Notes: a model not told the origin generated them from the sequence alone. A DNA stretch of 7,517 bases from Candidatus Eiseniibacteriota bacterium (GCA_013003415.1 JABDJR010000579.1:1-7517), one strand, 5' to 3'. Positions 1 to 6,693 are shown, counted from the first letter of the stretch. Translations and numbers: made by a program.

Positions 1-3000
1 CCTTGCGCCCCTGTGCCGGAAATGGGACCGAGCGTTCGAACGTCGGAATCTCCGTTTGTCACCTCGTCACCATTTTCAAAAATGGCGTAGATTTCTTCGC
101 CCGCAGAAACCACCTCGGGGATCCCGTCATCGTTCAGATCTGCCAGCGTGATACCCGCAGTGGTTGCGGTTTGAACCTCAACCGGCCAACCCGCGTGAAT
201 GGGTAGCGATGTGGTCGCGGAACCCACAGGGGATAGACCGCCTTCGTTACCACTCGAGTCGATGGCTGCGATTTGATAGTAGTAGCGGGTCAGAGGGGGC
301 AGGCCCTCGTCGCTGTAATAGGCAATGCGCTTGGTGGGTTTTGGGTTGATCTTGCTGAACGGCCCGGTCTCGAAAGACGAGCGGTAGATGTTGTAGCCCT
401 GAACGTGGTTGTAACCCCAAAGCACCGTGTCTTCAACCGCGGTCCAAGTAAGCGAGATCGCGCTTGAGCTTCCGAAGGTGGTGAGGTCGGCCACGGGGCC
501 GGGAATCACCCAATCCAGAAGGTGGCTGTAAACCTCTCCGTAGGCATCGACAACAACCAGTTCGAGCTCGTGGTAGTCCGTGAGGTTGGAAAGACTGAGC
601 TGGAAGGCGTCGGCTGGATTTGAGCCAATGGTGCCGGCGGGAATGTCTCCGATGACCGTCACCGAGTCGGTGATAGTGACCGCAGGATCGCCGCTACGCA
701 ATCGAAGCTCAACACTCCTGGCATCACCAAGTCCCTCGTTGCAAACATAGGCAATGATTGCAAAATCTTCGTTGGTTTCGATGGTGCCATTGCTGTTGCC
801 GTTTCCTACCGTGTCGCGCAGTGCTTGCTGGTAGTAGCTAAACGACGGGGCATGGATGTAGAGAACGATCTCTTGGCTGTAGGAACCGTTAGCACCGAAA
901 ACGTCGAGCGTGCATTTTGCCTCGTAGCGGTTTGGCGTGCTTCGGGTGATCGTAAGCACAAAGGGGTCGGAGGCCGCAGAAGACGCACCGGCGTTTACAT
1001 CAGGGTAGAACGAAAGGTTGTCCGTGATGCTGAGGTTGGGATCGGTGGTGGATAAAAGAGCGCTGATTCCGGTTTCGGTAATCGCACCGTTGTTCTTAAT
1101 GGTGACGTTTAGTTCGATGGTCTCGCCGGCGTCGATCAGACCGTCATTGTTACCGTTGGACGGGCCGCTTGTGTCGTCGTCGATACCCTGGGAAAGTGCG
1201 TACATGTAAGGAGCCGCACCCGGAGCCACCACAGAAGCGTTCCCGATGTAGGGAATGCTGTTGGGATACTTCACACCCACGGTAAACGTTCCCGTCTCGT
1301 CGGGTCGGAAGGGGAGGCTGGCCTGACCGAGGGCGTCGGTGAAGCCCACGGAATAAGCATCGCCATCTTTGAACAGGGTGACACGGGCATTCTGAGCGTT
1401 CAATCCATCATAGGTCACATTGACATCGAAGGTGCCGTCCCCAAGGGTGAAGGTGGGGTTGTGATTCACGATCATGTTTCCGGGAACGTCCGTGAAGAAT
1501 TCAATGCTCGGGTCGCCAAGATAGATCTGGGTAAACTGTGTCCAGCGATGGGTGTTGTCGTTCTGAGCAAAAACCACGAAAGGCGACTTGGCCTCAGTCA
1601 TGGCTTCACCGAGGGTGCCTACGTTTTGCTGCAACAGAAGATCATAAAACTCATTTTGATAAGAACGACCCGTGGTGGGGAAGTCGAGACGGGTGGACCC
1701 GATGACCCCCCAAGAACCGCCAACGGCGTTCAGCATGAATCGCTCGGCAATGCAGTTAAAGTCGATTGCCGATGACGTGCAGTTAATGGCGTAGAGAAGG
1801 AAAGTTTCGTCGGCATTGGTCAGGTTGTCGGCATCGGAGTTGATCATGGTCTCGCCGTTGATACCGACGGCCATGGTGTTGATGTATCCGTGTCCCACGT
1901 GGTGAACGATGTTGTACCCGGCATCGATTTCGGCAAGTACGGTTGGTTTAGTTTCGGGGATAGCTCCTGGGAAGGCGGTGTAGTTCTCGTAGAGCTTGGT
2001 GAGGTTGAGCTGCGGTTGCAGGTAAGTGACAACGTCTTCGCAAATGTCGGCACCGTCGAACAAAATGGTCTGGGTCGGACTCCAATCCTGCGGAAACAGG
2101 ACTTCACCTAACATGAGGTACTCGGTTTGATAGCCCAAGGGAGGGGAGATTTCGTAGTCTAGCGTCTTGTCGACCATGACTTGCGCTTCGGCGATGTCGC
2201 TCGTAGGAAGTCGGCCCACCCAAACGTCGGGATACAAGTCCACACTGTCGCCGGGAACCGCAGCTTGGGCGTAGCCCTCGCCAAAGGTTCCGTCGCCGTC
2301 TCCATCCCATTCGCGATCAAGGTCGGTGTAGTAGAGATCGGTAGGAATATTTTCGCTGCCATAGAACAGAGTTTTACCAAGACGAACCGGAATGATCTCT
2401 GTGTCGCCGCCCAGCAAGACAAAACTCGTTCCCCATTTTGAAACCGCGTCGCGAATGAAGAAACGAATGGTTTGCTGGGTGTCGCTACCTTGGGGGTAGT
2501 TGGACTTAATCCAACTGATCGTGCGCACAACCGTGGAGATGCCAACCGCGTTTTTGTGATCGGCAATGCGTTGGTACTCACTCTCCTGAGCGGCATCGGT
2601 AATGATGACCATATCCACCGGGCTTCCATCGACGCTGGGACGGAAGGTGGGGTGGAATGGCTCGCCGCTGTTGATGAGCGGCGTGTAGTAATTGGAAGAG
2701 CCTAGAATGCCGCCCTGACCGTTCAAACTCTGCCCGGTCAACTGGTTCAAGCTTCTTTCGAAGGTGGCCCGACCGGTACGGCTTTCGCGTTCAATGCGCA
2801 GGTCTCTCGGGTGCGCGGCCGCAAATTCGGTTTCGACCTCTACTCGAAACTTGGTAACAAGACGCGCTTCACCGGTAGCAGGGTTCCACTGCACGGGACT
2901 CACGCCCACTCCAGCAAGAATGTTGCCGCGCATGCGTCCGGTGTGGTGGGTGATCACGAGGTCTTTGGGGAACCAAGATGCCGATTGCGTGATGGAAGGT

Positions 3001-3362
3001 TTCATCGGCATGGCCGGTCCAGGTACTTGAGCCCCCACTGTCATGGGACGATAGGTGTCTTTCAAAGTTTCCGTTGCGATCGGAATGACACGAACCGTTT
3101 TTGCGGTTTGGTTTTCCGGTAGTCGTAACATGACGGGAAGGATTGGAAGATCGGGTTCGCCTTCGTTCAGTGCCGTGGTGGCTCCTAAGAGTTTGAAGTA
3201 CGTGCCTTCGCTGGTCTCGACGACCGAAAGTGTACTTCGATCGACCGTGACTTCACGAACGACGGTATTCGCCAAACTCGTACTCACGGCCAAGGTGCAA
3301 AGCAATGCCGAGAGGAGAAGGGGCCTCAGTGTAGAAGTTGATTTGAGTGCTCGAAAGACCAT
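1..3362 (-). CDS. Secreted gingipain-family (C25) cysteine peptidase with adhesin-like modules, C-terminus cut by window edge
   Basis: Reading the minus strand from ATG at 3362 gives 1,120 uninterrupted codons to the window edge. Residues 1-31 form a Sec signal peptide: basic start, Leu-rich core PLLLSALLCTLAV, likely cleavage after SLA. Residues 32 to about 230 resemble the C25 propeptide. The peptidase domain, about 248-625, has HHVGHG with probable catalytic His491 and AINCTS with probable nucleophile Cys528. The 37-residue His-Cys gap is close to that of gingipain R. An Asp/Gly-rich loop (347-360) looks calcium-binding. Next come an Ig-like segment (about 625-700), two tandem CARDB-like beta domains (about 719-838 and 839-955), a fibronectin type III domain (about 955-1055) and the start of an FG-GAP/VCBS repeat (DLNDDGIPE, 1075-1083). 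The family cleaves proteins outside the cell; substrate and any C-terminal sorting domain are not visible. A weak AAGG lies about 10 bases before the ATG. Family is confident; Arg or Lys specificity is unknown. Confidence 0.93.
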   Translation of the reverse strand, partial: MVFRALKSTSTLRPLLLSALLCTLAVSTSLANTVVREVTVDRSTLSVVETSEGTYFKLLGATTALNEGEPDLPILPVMLRLPENQTAKTVRVIPIATETLKDTYRPMTVGAQVPGPAMPMKPSITQSASWFPKDLVITHHTGRMRGNILAGVGVSPVQWNPATGEARLVTKFRVEVETEFAAAHPRDLRIERESRTGRATFERSLNQLTGQSLNGQGGILGSSNYYTPLINSGEPFHPTFRPSVDGSPVDMVIITDAAQESEYQRIADHKNAVGISTVVRTISWIKSNYPQGSDTQQTIRFFIRDAVSKWGTSFVLLGGDTEIIPVRLGKTLFYGSENIPTDLYYTDLDREWDGDGDGTFGEGYAQAAVPGDSVDLYPDVWVGRLPTSDIAEAQVMVDKTLDYEISPPLGYQTEYLMLGEVLFPQDWSPTQTILFDGADICEDVVTYLQPQLNLTKLYENYTAFPGAIPETKPTVLAEIDAGYNIVHHVGHGYINTMAVGINGETMINSDADNLTNADETFLLYAINCTSSAIDFNCIAERFMLNAVGGSWGVIGSTRLDFPTTGRSYQNEFYDLLLQQNVGTLGEAMTEAKSPFVVFAQNDNTHRWTQFTQIYLGDPSIEFFTDVPGNMIVNHNPTFTLGDGTFDVNVTYDGLNAQNARVTLFKDGDAYSVGFTDALGQASLPFRPDETGTFTVGVKYPNSIPYIGNASVVAPGAAPYMYALSQGIDDDTSGPSNGNNDGLIDAGETIELNVTIKNNGAITETGISALLSTTDPNLSITDNLSFYPDVNAGASSAASDPFVLTITRSTPNRYEAKCTLDVFGANGSYSQEIVLYIHAPSFSYYQQALRDTVGNGNSNGTIETNEDFAIIAYVCNEGLGDARSVELRLRSGDPAVTITDSVTVIGDIPAGTIGSNPADAFQLSLSNLTDYHELELVVVDAYGEVYSHLLDWVIPGPVADLTTFGSSSAISLTWTAVEDTVLWGYNHVQGYNIYRSSFETGPFSKINPKPTKRIAYYSDEGLPPLTRYYYQIAAIDSSGNEGGLSPVGSATTSLPIHAGWPVEVQTATTAGITLADLNDDGIPEVVSAGEEIYAIFENGDEVTNGDSDVRTLGPISGTGAQ

Positions 3363-3369
3363 GTGGTGA

Positions 3370-3684
3370 CTACCTTAGGAAAATTCCGGTGAGGAAGTAG
3401 TGGGCATGTTTCGGCCCTTGATAAAAGCTTTGCTTACCTGGGGTTGATCGCGATGCCCACACATAGAGTTTGCCCAAGGTGCAGCGAGGGTCTGTAAACA
3501 AACCTGTCTGGGGCACAAACCGGCCGACGCGATCAGCCTGGAAAGGGTTGGACTTGTTCTTACCTAATGGGTTCGCCTTCTTGCTTGCTGTAAATCTAAG
3601 GAAGAGCGGAGAACCTAGCCACGTTGCATTCGTCCATCCAATAGAGGTGTTAATCTGGAACGAAGAATCCTGTTGGAATTGACG
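3370..3684 (-). other. Unassigned stretch with a stop-free minus-strand frame ending just before the protease gene
   Basis: No gene is certain in 3363-3829. On the minus strand a frame stays open across this stretch and stops with TAG at 3370-3372, 7 bases before the protease ATG, which is operon-like spacing. Its last 100 or so codons read as plausible protein (for example NPFQADRVGRFVPQTGLF, then HAHYFLTGIFLR at the end). The same frame is open to an ATG at 4107, but that longer reading runs antisense to the basic micro-protein and the radC start, and it has no internal ATG. The stretch could be the 3' remnant of a decayed gene, a non-ATG-started small gene, or a long 5' leader of the protease mRNA. 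I do not recognise the product. The plus strand here also holds a 70-codon ORF (3470-3682) without a convincing ribosome site. Confidence 0.25.
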
Positions 3685-3687
3685 GCA

Positions 3688-3717
3688 AGTATGGCATAGT
3701 GGAAAGGTCCAAGTCAA
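3688..3717 (-). promoter_or_regulatory. Candidate sigma70-type promoter facing the C25 protease
   Basis: On the minus strand, TTGACT (3717-3712, five of six consensus bases) is followed after 18 bases by CATACT (3693-3688, four of six). Transcription from here would reach the protease with a leader of about 310-320 bases, or would express the unassigned frame as a first gene. Assigned by eye only; no operator was recognised. Confidence 0.35.
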
Positions 3718-3757
3718 AGGAATAGAGGAACTTGCCAAGTTTTTGAATTCCCTTAAC

Positions 3758-3786
3758 TTGTGTTTAAATTGAAACGTCGATAGTAT
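3758..3786 (+). promoter_or_regulatory. Candidate promoter for the basic micro-protein
   Basis: TTGTGT (3758-3763), a 17-base spacer and TAGTAT (3781-3786) lie in an AT-rich stretch about 45 bases before the ATG at 3830, giving a short leader of roughly 37 bases. The -35 box matches consensus at only three positions. TTGAAT/TTAAAT slightly upstream is an alternative pair. Placement is tentative. Confidence 0.28.
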
Positions 3787-3829
3787 TTTGCCCCACTTAA
3801 ATTCAACCCAGTCAATCTCAGGAGGACAA

Positions 3830-3940
3830 ATGGCATCAGAACGTAAACGCGAATTGCGACGAGAACGAAAAAGACGCAAAGAGCGGGTGAAAGCTCGTAT
3901 TCGTGAGCAGAAATTGAACAGAAAATCGCGCAAGAAGTAG
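3830..3940 (+). CDS. 36-residue highly basic protein, function unknown
   Basis: A very short frame preceded by AGGAGG (3820-3825), one of the best Shine-Dalgarno matches in the window, 4 bases before ATG. The product starts MASERKRELRRERKRRKE and ends NRKSRKK. Twelve Arg and eight Lys make 20 of 36 residues basic; with five Glu and no Asp the net charge is about +15. There is no Cys, His or aromatic residue. The composition predicts one charged helix that would bind nucleic acid or ribosome. It resembles, in size and charge only, tiny accessory ribosomal proteins (Thx/bS22 type); I cannot match it to a named family. It stands alone between the divergently oriented protease and radC, with its own candidate promoter and a hairpin about 60 bases after its stop. 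The ribosome site and sensible stop argue for a real gene; the short length leaves doubt. Confidence 0.6.
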   Translation: MASERKRELRRERKRRKERVKARIREQKLNRKSRKK

Positions 3941-3990
3941 ATCCCGGTTGGGCGATACGGCTTAGCGTCGTGAAAAACGCCATGGCCGAA

Positions 3991-4021
3991 CAAAATCAAA
4001 AAAGTGAGGATTCTCCTCACT
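3991..4021 (-). terminator. Perfect hairpin with T-tract on the minus strand (intrinsic terminator, possibly bidirectional)
   Basis: AGTGAGGA (4003-4010) and TCCTCACT (4014-4021) form a perfect 8-bp stem around a 3-base loop. On the minus strand the stem is followed at once by TTTTTGATTTTG (4002-3991), a classic terminator. On the plus strand the tail is weaker (AGTTCATGTTTT), though the hairpin sits about 60 bases after the basic micro-protein and could end its transcript. No minus-strand gene ends just upstream; the nearest is the 47-residue peptide about 700 bases away. Confidence 0.6.
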
Positions 4022-4058
4022 AGTTCATGTTTTCGATCCCCCGTCCGGAGGGTCGACG

Positions 4059-4721
4059 ATGAATTCGACAGAGACGAATTCGACAGAGACAGTCCAAGGG
4101 GTCGCACCCCATGGTTTTAGTGGGCCGCTACCCAGGCTAATCAGGGCTCCGCAAGCGGCCCCATCGAGGAATGCCCTCTCCAGTTGCTTGGGCATAGCCG
4201 AAGCTGACCTTAACGAGTTTTTAGACTCCGGTGGCTGGTCCGCAGTTACGCGTGGAACATCACTAGAACCCTTTCGTAGCACACTTTCTCCCGGTCAGTT
4301 TTTGCGCATGCAGGGGCTAAGCGAACTTCTGCGCGGCAGTGACGGCGAGACATTGGATCGGCCTCAGAAAGTTTACGAAGAACTGCTGTGGTTGAGACGC
4401 AGGAAGAGGGAGCACTTCGTCGCTCTGCTCCTAGATAGCCGAAAAGGCTTGCTGAAGACGGAGGTCATTTCGGTGGGGTCCCTATCCACCACCGTGGTTC
4501 ACCCTAGGGAAGTCTTTGTACCAGCAATAGTTACGAGATCGGCCAGTCTGGTGGTGGCCCACAATCACCCGTCCGGAAACCCCGAACCTTCCGACGACGA
4601 TATTCGGCTCACCCGGCGCCTGGTCCAGTGCGGTGAGATTCTGGGCCTCCCCATCGTGGATCACCTGATCATAGGGCACCGCGGGTTTTTCTCCTTTAGG
4701 GAGGAGGGCCTCATGGCCTAG
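4059..4721 (+). CDS. RadC/JAB-domain protein (UPF0758-like) with divergent N-terminus
   Basis: A 220-residue protein, close to the usual RadC length. The C-terminal half (about 105-220) is a clear MPN/JAB domain. The JAMM zinc motif is complete: Glu135 (LLKTEVISVG), His168 and His170 in HNHPSGNPEPSDDD, Ser178 and Asp181. The family-typical VHPREVF and GLPIVDHLIIG are also present. The N-terminal half is poorly conserved: the helix-hairpin-helix that normally carries a G-hydrophobic-G turn is reduced to something like LSPGQFLRMQGLSELLR, and it is preceded by a Ser/Thr-rich head made by a 15-bp tandem repeat. Despite its historical name, RadC's role in DNA repair is not established; the JAB domain suggests a metal-dependent hydrolase whose substrate is unknown. 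Start choice: GGAGGG (4047-4052) sits 6 bases before this ATG. The gene is convergent with a small minus-strand ORF that begins 10 bases past its stop. Family assignment is firm; the symbol is withheld because of the N-terminal divergence. Confidence 0.9.
   Translation: MNSTETNSTETVQGVAPHGFSGPLPRLIRAPQAAPSRNALSSCLGIAEADLNEFLDSGGWSAVTRGTSLEPFRSTLSPGQFLRMQGLSELLRGSDGETLDRPQKVYEELLWLRRRKREHFVALLLDSRKGLLKTEVISVGSLSTTVVHPREVFVPAIVTRSASLVVAHNHPSGNPEPSDDDIRLTRRLVQCGEILGLPIVDHLIIGHRGFFSFREEGLMA
4061..4090 (+). repeat. 15-bp perfect tandem repeat in the radC 5' end
   Basis: GAATTCGACAGAGAC occurs twice in immediate succession (4061-4075, 4076-4090), starting with the G of the ATG. It is in frame and encodes NSTET twice. 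As the unit length is a multiple of three, copy change would lengthen or shorten the protein head without a frameshift. Confidence 0.9.
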
Positions 4722-4731
4722 GACCGAGAGG

Positions 4732-4875
4732 TTAGGCGGAGGTGTCCAGTATGGCGGCCAGAATCTCCGTCCAACTGGTGTCACTCGAGGCGTCCAACCA
4801 GAGACCCAGGGTGGTCAGGCGGAGGGCCACCATGGCCACGACGAGAATTAAGGTAAAGATAAAAAACGACTTCAT
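4732..4875 (-). CDS. Probable 47-residue single-pass membrane peptide, function unknown
   Basis: The minus strand reads from ATG at 4875 to TAA at 4734-4732. The peptide begins MKSFFIFTLILVVAMVALRL: one Lys, then about 16 hydrophobic residues, fitting a transmembrane helix or uncleaved signal anchor. The rest (TTLGLWLDASSDTSWTEIL to the end) is short, polar to amphipathic and mildly acidic. AGGAAG lies about 12 bases before the ATG, a usable but loosely spaced ribosome site. The gene is convergent with the RadC-like gene, with 10 bases between the stop codons, and it has no recognisable partner. I do not recognise a family. The hydrophobic profile, tidy start and stop, and the lack of any competing frame support a real gene; small size and the weak ribosome site are against it. 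Confidence 0.42.
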   Translation of the reverse strand: MKSFFIFTLILVVAMVALRLTTLGLWLDASSDTSWTEILAAILDTSA

Positions 4876-4944
4876 TGTTTTGCTCGACTTCCTATAGAAG
4901 AGCGCCCATAGCTGCTCCCCTTTAAGGCAACCGTCGTACCAGTT

Positions 4945-4973
4945 TTGGCTCGCTCGTTAAGTTGTTGTTTTAT
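4945..4973 (+). promoter_or_regulatory. Candidate promoter for hldE
   Basis: TTGGCT (4945-4950), a 17-base spacer and TTTTAT (4968-4973) form a plausible sigma70-type pair, giving a leader of about 105 bases before hldE. The gap 4876-5085 contains no other gene I can support. Matches are four of six at each box, so confidence is low. Confidence 0.3.
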
Positions 4974-5019
4974 AGGGCGTTAGGGAGATGGGTGTGAGCG
5001 GAGTGGACGAGGGGCCGTC

Positions 5020-5065
5020 CCGTGGGGTACAAACCGTGGGGATTCGGTACACTGTGTTCCAGAAC
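5020..5065 (+). promoter_or_regulatory. Clustered short repeats before hldE, possible operator
   Basis: CCGTGGGG occurs twice with a 14-base period (5020-5027, 5034-5041), and GGTACA twice (5026-5031, 5046-5051). The second GGTACA is half of an imperfect palindrome, GGTACA-CTG-TGTTCC (5046-5060), overlapped by GTTC-CA-GAAC (5056-5065). This lies 20-65 bases before the hldE ATG, a position suited to a regulator site. No known regulator is implied. Confidence 0.22.
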
Positions 5066-5085
5066 TTGGCTAACCGGAGGGAAAG

Positions 5086-6567
5086 ATGGCCTTAACCCGT
5101 TCACGGGTCCGCAGCATTCTTAATCAATGGCGGGGGAAGCGTGTGCTTGTCCTGGGCGACCTCATGCTCGATCGCTACCTCTGGGGAGCGGTGGACCGCA
5201 TTTCCCCAGAAGCTCCTGTGCCTGTGTTGGAGGTTCAAGAAGAGACCCTGTGCATTGGTGGGGCGGCGAATGTCGCCCACACCGTGGTGGCTCTTGGCGG
5301 AGCGGTTGCGCTGATCGGGGTCATTGGGGAAGACGACAACGGTCGCGCTCTGGCCGCGGAGCTTCGTGCCCGGAACCTTCCCGCGAACGGCCTAGTACCT
5401 CTCACCGCAAGACCGACGACCACCAAGACCCGCGTGGTCGCTCGAAACCAACACCTGGTTCGATTTGATCACGAGTCCCGAGCCGAGTTAACGCATGGAG
5501 AGGTCGAGCAGGTTTGGAAGCGCGTTTTAGAAGCCCTTCCGAGCACCGATGCCATTGTGGTTTCCGATTACGGTAAGGGAGTCATTACCAAAAACTTACT
5601 GGATCGCCTGTTGCCAGAAGCGAAGGGTCGTGGGATTCCGGTTTGTGTTGACCCGAAAGACACGCACTTCATGTCTTATGAGGGCGTGGCGGTGGTTACA
5701 CCGAACCAACATGAAGCGGCCGAGGTCCTTGGCTACAAACTTCGCGATGATGCCTTGGTTTCCAAAGCGGGCACGGAGCTTCTGGGCCGGCTTGGCGCCG
5801 ACGCTGTGCTGATCACCCGTGGTTCCGAGGGGATGAGTCTTTTTCAGACCGACAAACGCTCGGACCTCAAGGCGGTGGCGCGCTCGGTCTACGATGTTAC
5901 GGGTGCCGGGGACACGGTTGTGGCAACCTACGCGCTTGCGATCGCCGGGGGAGCCGAGCCCATTGAAGCCGCCGAACTCGCGAACCGCGCTGCCGGCGAT
6001 GTTGTGCAGCAGGTAGGCACCGCCGTGCCAAGAATCGTGGCATTGGAGGCTTTGGGCCACAGTCGGGTCTACACCGCAGAGGGGCTTTTAGAGCAACGAG
6101 AGCGGTGGGCCAATCAGGGAAAACGGGTGGTGTTCACCAATGGCTGCTTCGACATTCTGCATCAGGGACACATGGATCTTCTGACCAAGGCTAAGGCCTT
6201 GGGAGACATTCTCGTCGTCGGTATCAACACCGATCGCTCGGTCCGCGAGTTGAAGGGCCCGGAACGTCCGTTAATCCCAGAAGGAGATCGTAGTCGCCTC
6301 TTAGCCGGGATTCGAAGTGTCGACGCGGTGGTGCTGTTCGATGAAGCAACCCCGCTCCAATTAATTGAGGCTCTGACCCCCGACATTTTGGTCAAGGGGG
6401 GAGACTACGATCGCGCGTCCGTTGTGGGCGGAGACGCGGTGGAAGCTGCGGGGGGCGAGGTTGTCCTTATCCCTTTGACCCCGGATCGCTCAACCACGCG
6501 CATCGTTACGCAAATGCGCGAGCTTGCAAAAGCCGACAAAGCCTCTCAAACCGGCCACGAACATTGA
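5086..6567 (+). CDS. hldE: Bifunctional D-beta-D-heptose 7-phosphate kinase / D-beta-D-heptose 1-phosphate adenylyltransferase
   Basis: This 493-residue protein (E. coli HldE is about 477) carries two steps of ADP-heptose synthesis in the cytoplasm: it phosphorylates heptose 7-phosphate at C1, then, after a phosphatase acts, adenylylates heptose 1-phosphate. The product feeds the LPS inner core. Residues 1 to about 325 are a ribokinase/PfkB kinase: LVLGDLMLDRY near the start, GGAANVA (58-64), and the second PfkB signature DVTGAGD (270-276) with probable catalytic base Asp276. Residues about 345-480 are a nucleotidyltransferase: NGCFDILHQGH (352-362) with the HxGH motif (359-362), DILVKGGDY (433-441) and DRSTTRI near the end. 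A short polar tail follows. The start is fixed by GGAGGG (5076-5081), 4 bases before ATG. A strong terminator follows the stop, so the gene seems to be its own unit or the last of one. Gene identity is very secure. Confidence 0.97.
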   Translation: MALTRSRVRSILNQWRGKRVLVLGDLMLDRYLWGAVDRISPEAPVPVLEVQEETLCIGGAANVAHTVVALGGAVALIGVIGEDDNGRALAAELRARNLPANGLVPLTARPTTTKTRVVARNQHLVRFDHESRAELTHGEVEQVWKRVLEALPSTDAIVVSDYGKGVITKNLLDRLLPEAKGRGIPVCVDPKDTHFMSYEGVAVVTPNQHEAAEVLGYKLRDDALVSKAGTELLGRLGADAVLITRGSEGMSLFQTDKRSDLKAVARSVYDVTGAGDTVVATYALAIAGGAEPIEAAELANRAAGDVVQQVGTAVPRIVALEALGHSRVYTAEGLLEQRERWANQGKRVVFTNGCFDILHQGHMDLLTKAKALGDILVVGINTDRSVRELKGPERPLIPEGDRSRLLAGIRSVDAVVLFDEATPLQLIEALTPDILVKGGDYDRASVVGGDAVEAAGGEVVLIPLTPDRSTTRIVTQMRELAKADKASQTGHEH

Positions 6568-6602
6568 CATAAGACAGGGCGATTGATAGGTTTCTTCGGC
6601 TG

Positions 6603-6625
6603 TCTCCCGGATGGGGGATTTTTTT
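6603..6625 (+). terminator. Intrinsic terminator after hldE
   Basis: TCTCCC (6603-6608) pairs with GGGGGA (6613-6618, one G-T pair) across a GGAT loop, followed directly by seven T (6619-6625). It starts 36 bases after the hldE stop and 69 bases before the sucC start, so it should separate the two transcripts. Confidence 0.75.
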
Positions 6626-6693
6626 ATGTTACCCGGCCAGCCCCGAATAGCTCGGATTAGCCCGTTTAACACCTTTTAACTCTGGAGAAAGAC

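Noticed and set aside
2159..2629. 156-codon minus-strand ORF inside the protease region
   Set aside because: It is an out-of-frame shadow of the C25 gene, which is continuous across it with catalytic motifs and family-typical sequence.
3453..3497. 14-codon plus-strand frame MPTHRVCPRCSEGL with a CxxC pair
   Set aside because: Too short for a zinc ribbon, no clear ribosome site, and stops at once.
3470..3682. 70-codon plus-strand ORF in the gap before the basic micro-protein
   Set aside because: No ribosome site at usable distance, no recognisable motif, and the opposite strand frame looks at least as protein-like.
3363..3829. Search for tRNA, 6S, tmRNA, RNase P or SRP RNA and CRISPR-like repeats
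   Set aside because: No conserved core sequence, cloverleaf or regularly spaced repeat was seen by eye.
3970..4023. Tiny frame ending in the hairpin (MAEQNQKSEDSPH from ATG at 3982)
   Set aside because: Thirteen codons, no ribosome site, and its sequence is explained by the A-tract and hairpin.
4691..4718. Small inverted repeats at the end of the RadC-like gene, considered as a terminator
   Set aside because: Stems are only 4 bp and no T-tract follows on either strand.
4988..5095. 35-codon frame overlapping the hldE start (begins MGVSGVDEGPS), a possible leader peptide
   Set aside because: AGGGAG directly abuts its ATG, leaving no spacing for a working ribosome site, and its Gly/Arg-rich content looks non-coding; hldE has its own strong site.
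5596..6060. 154-codon minus-strand ORF within hldE
   Set aside because: Antisense shadow of the strongly conserved kinase domain.
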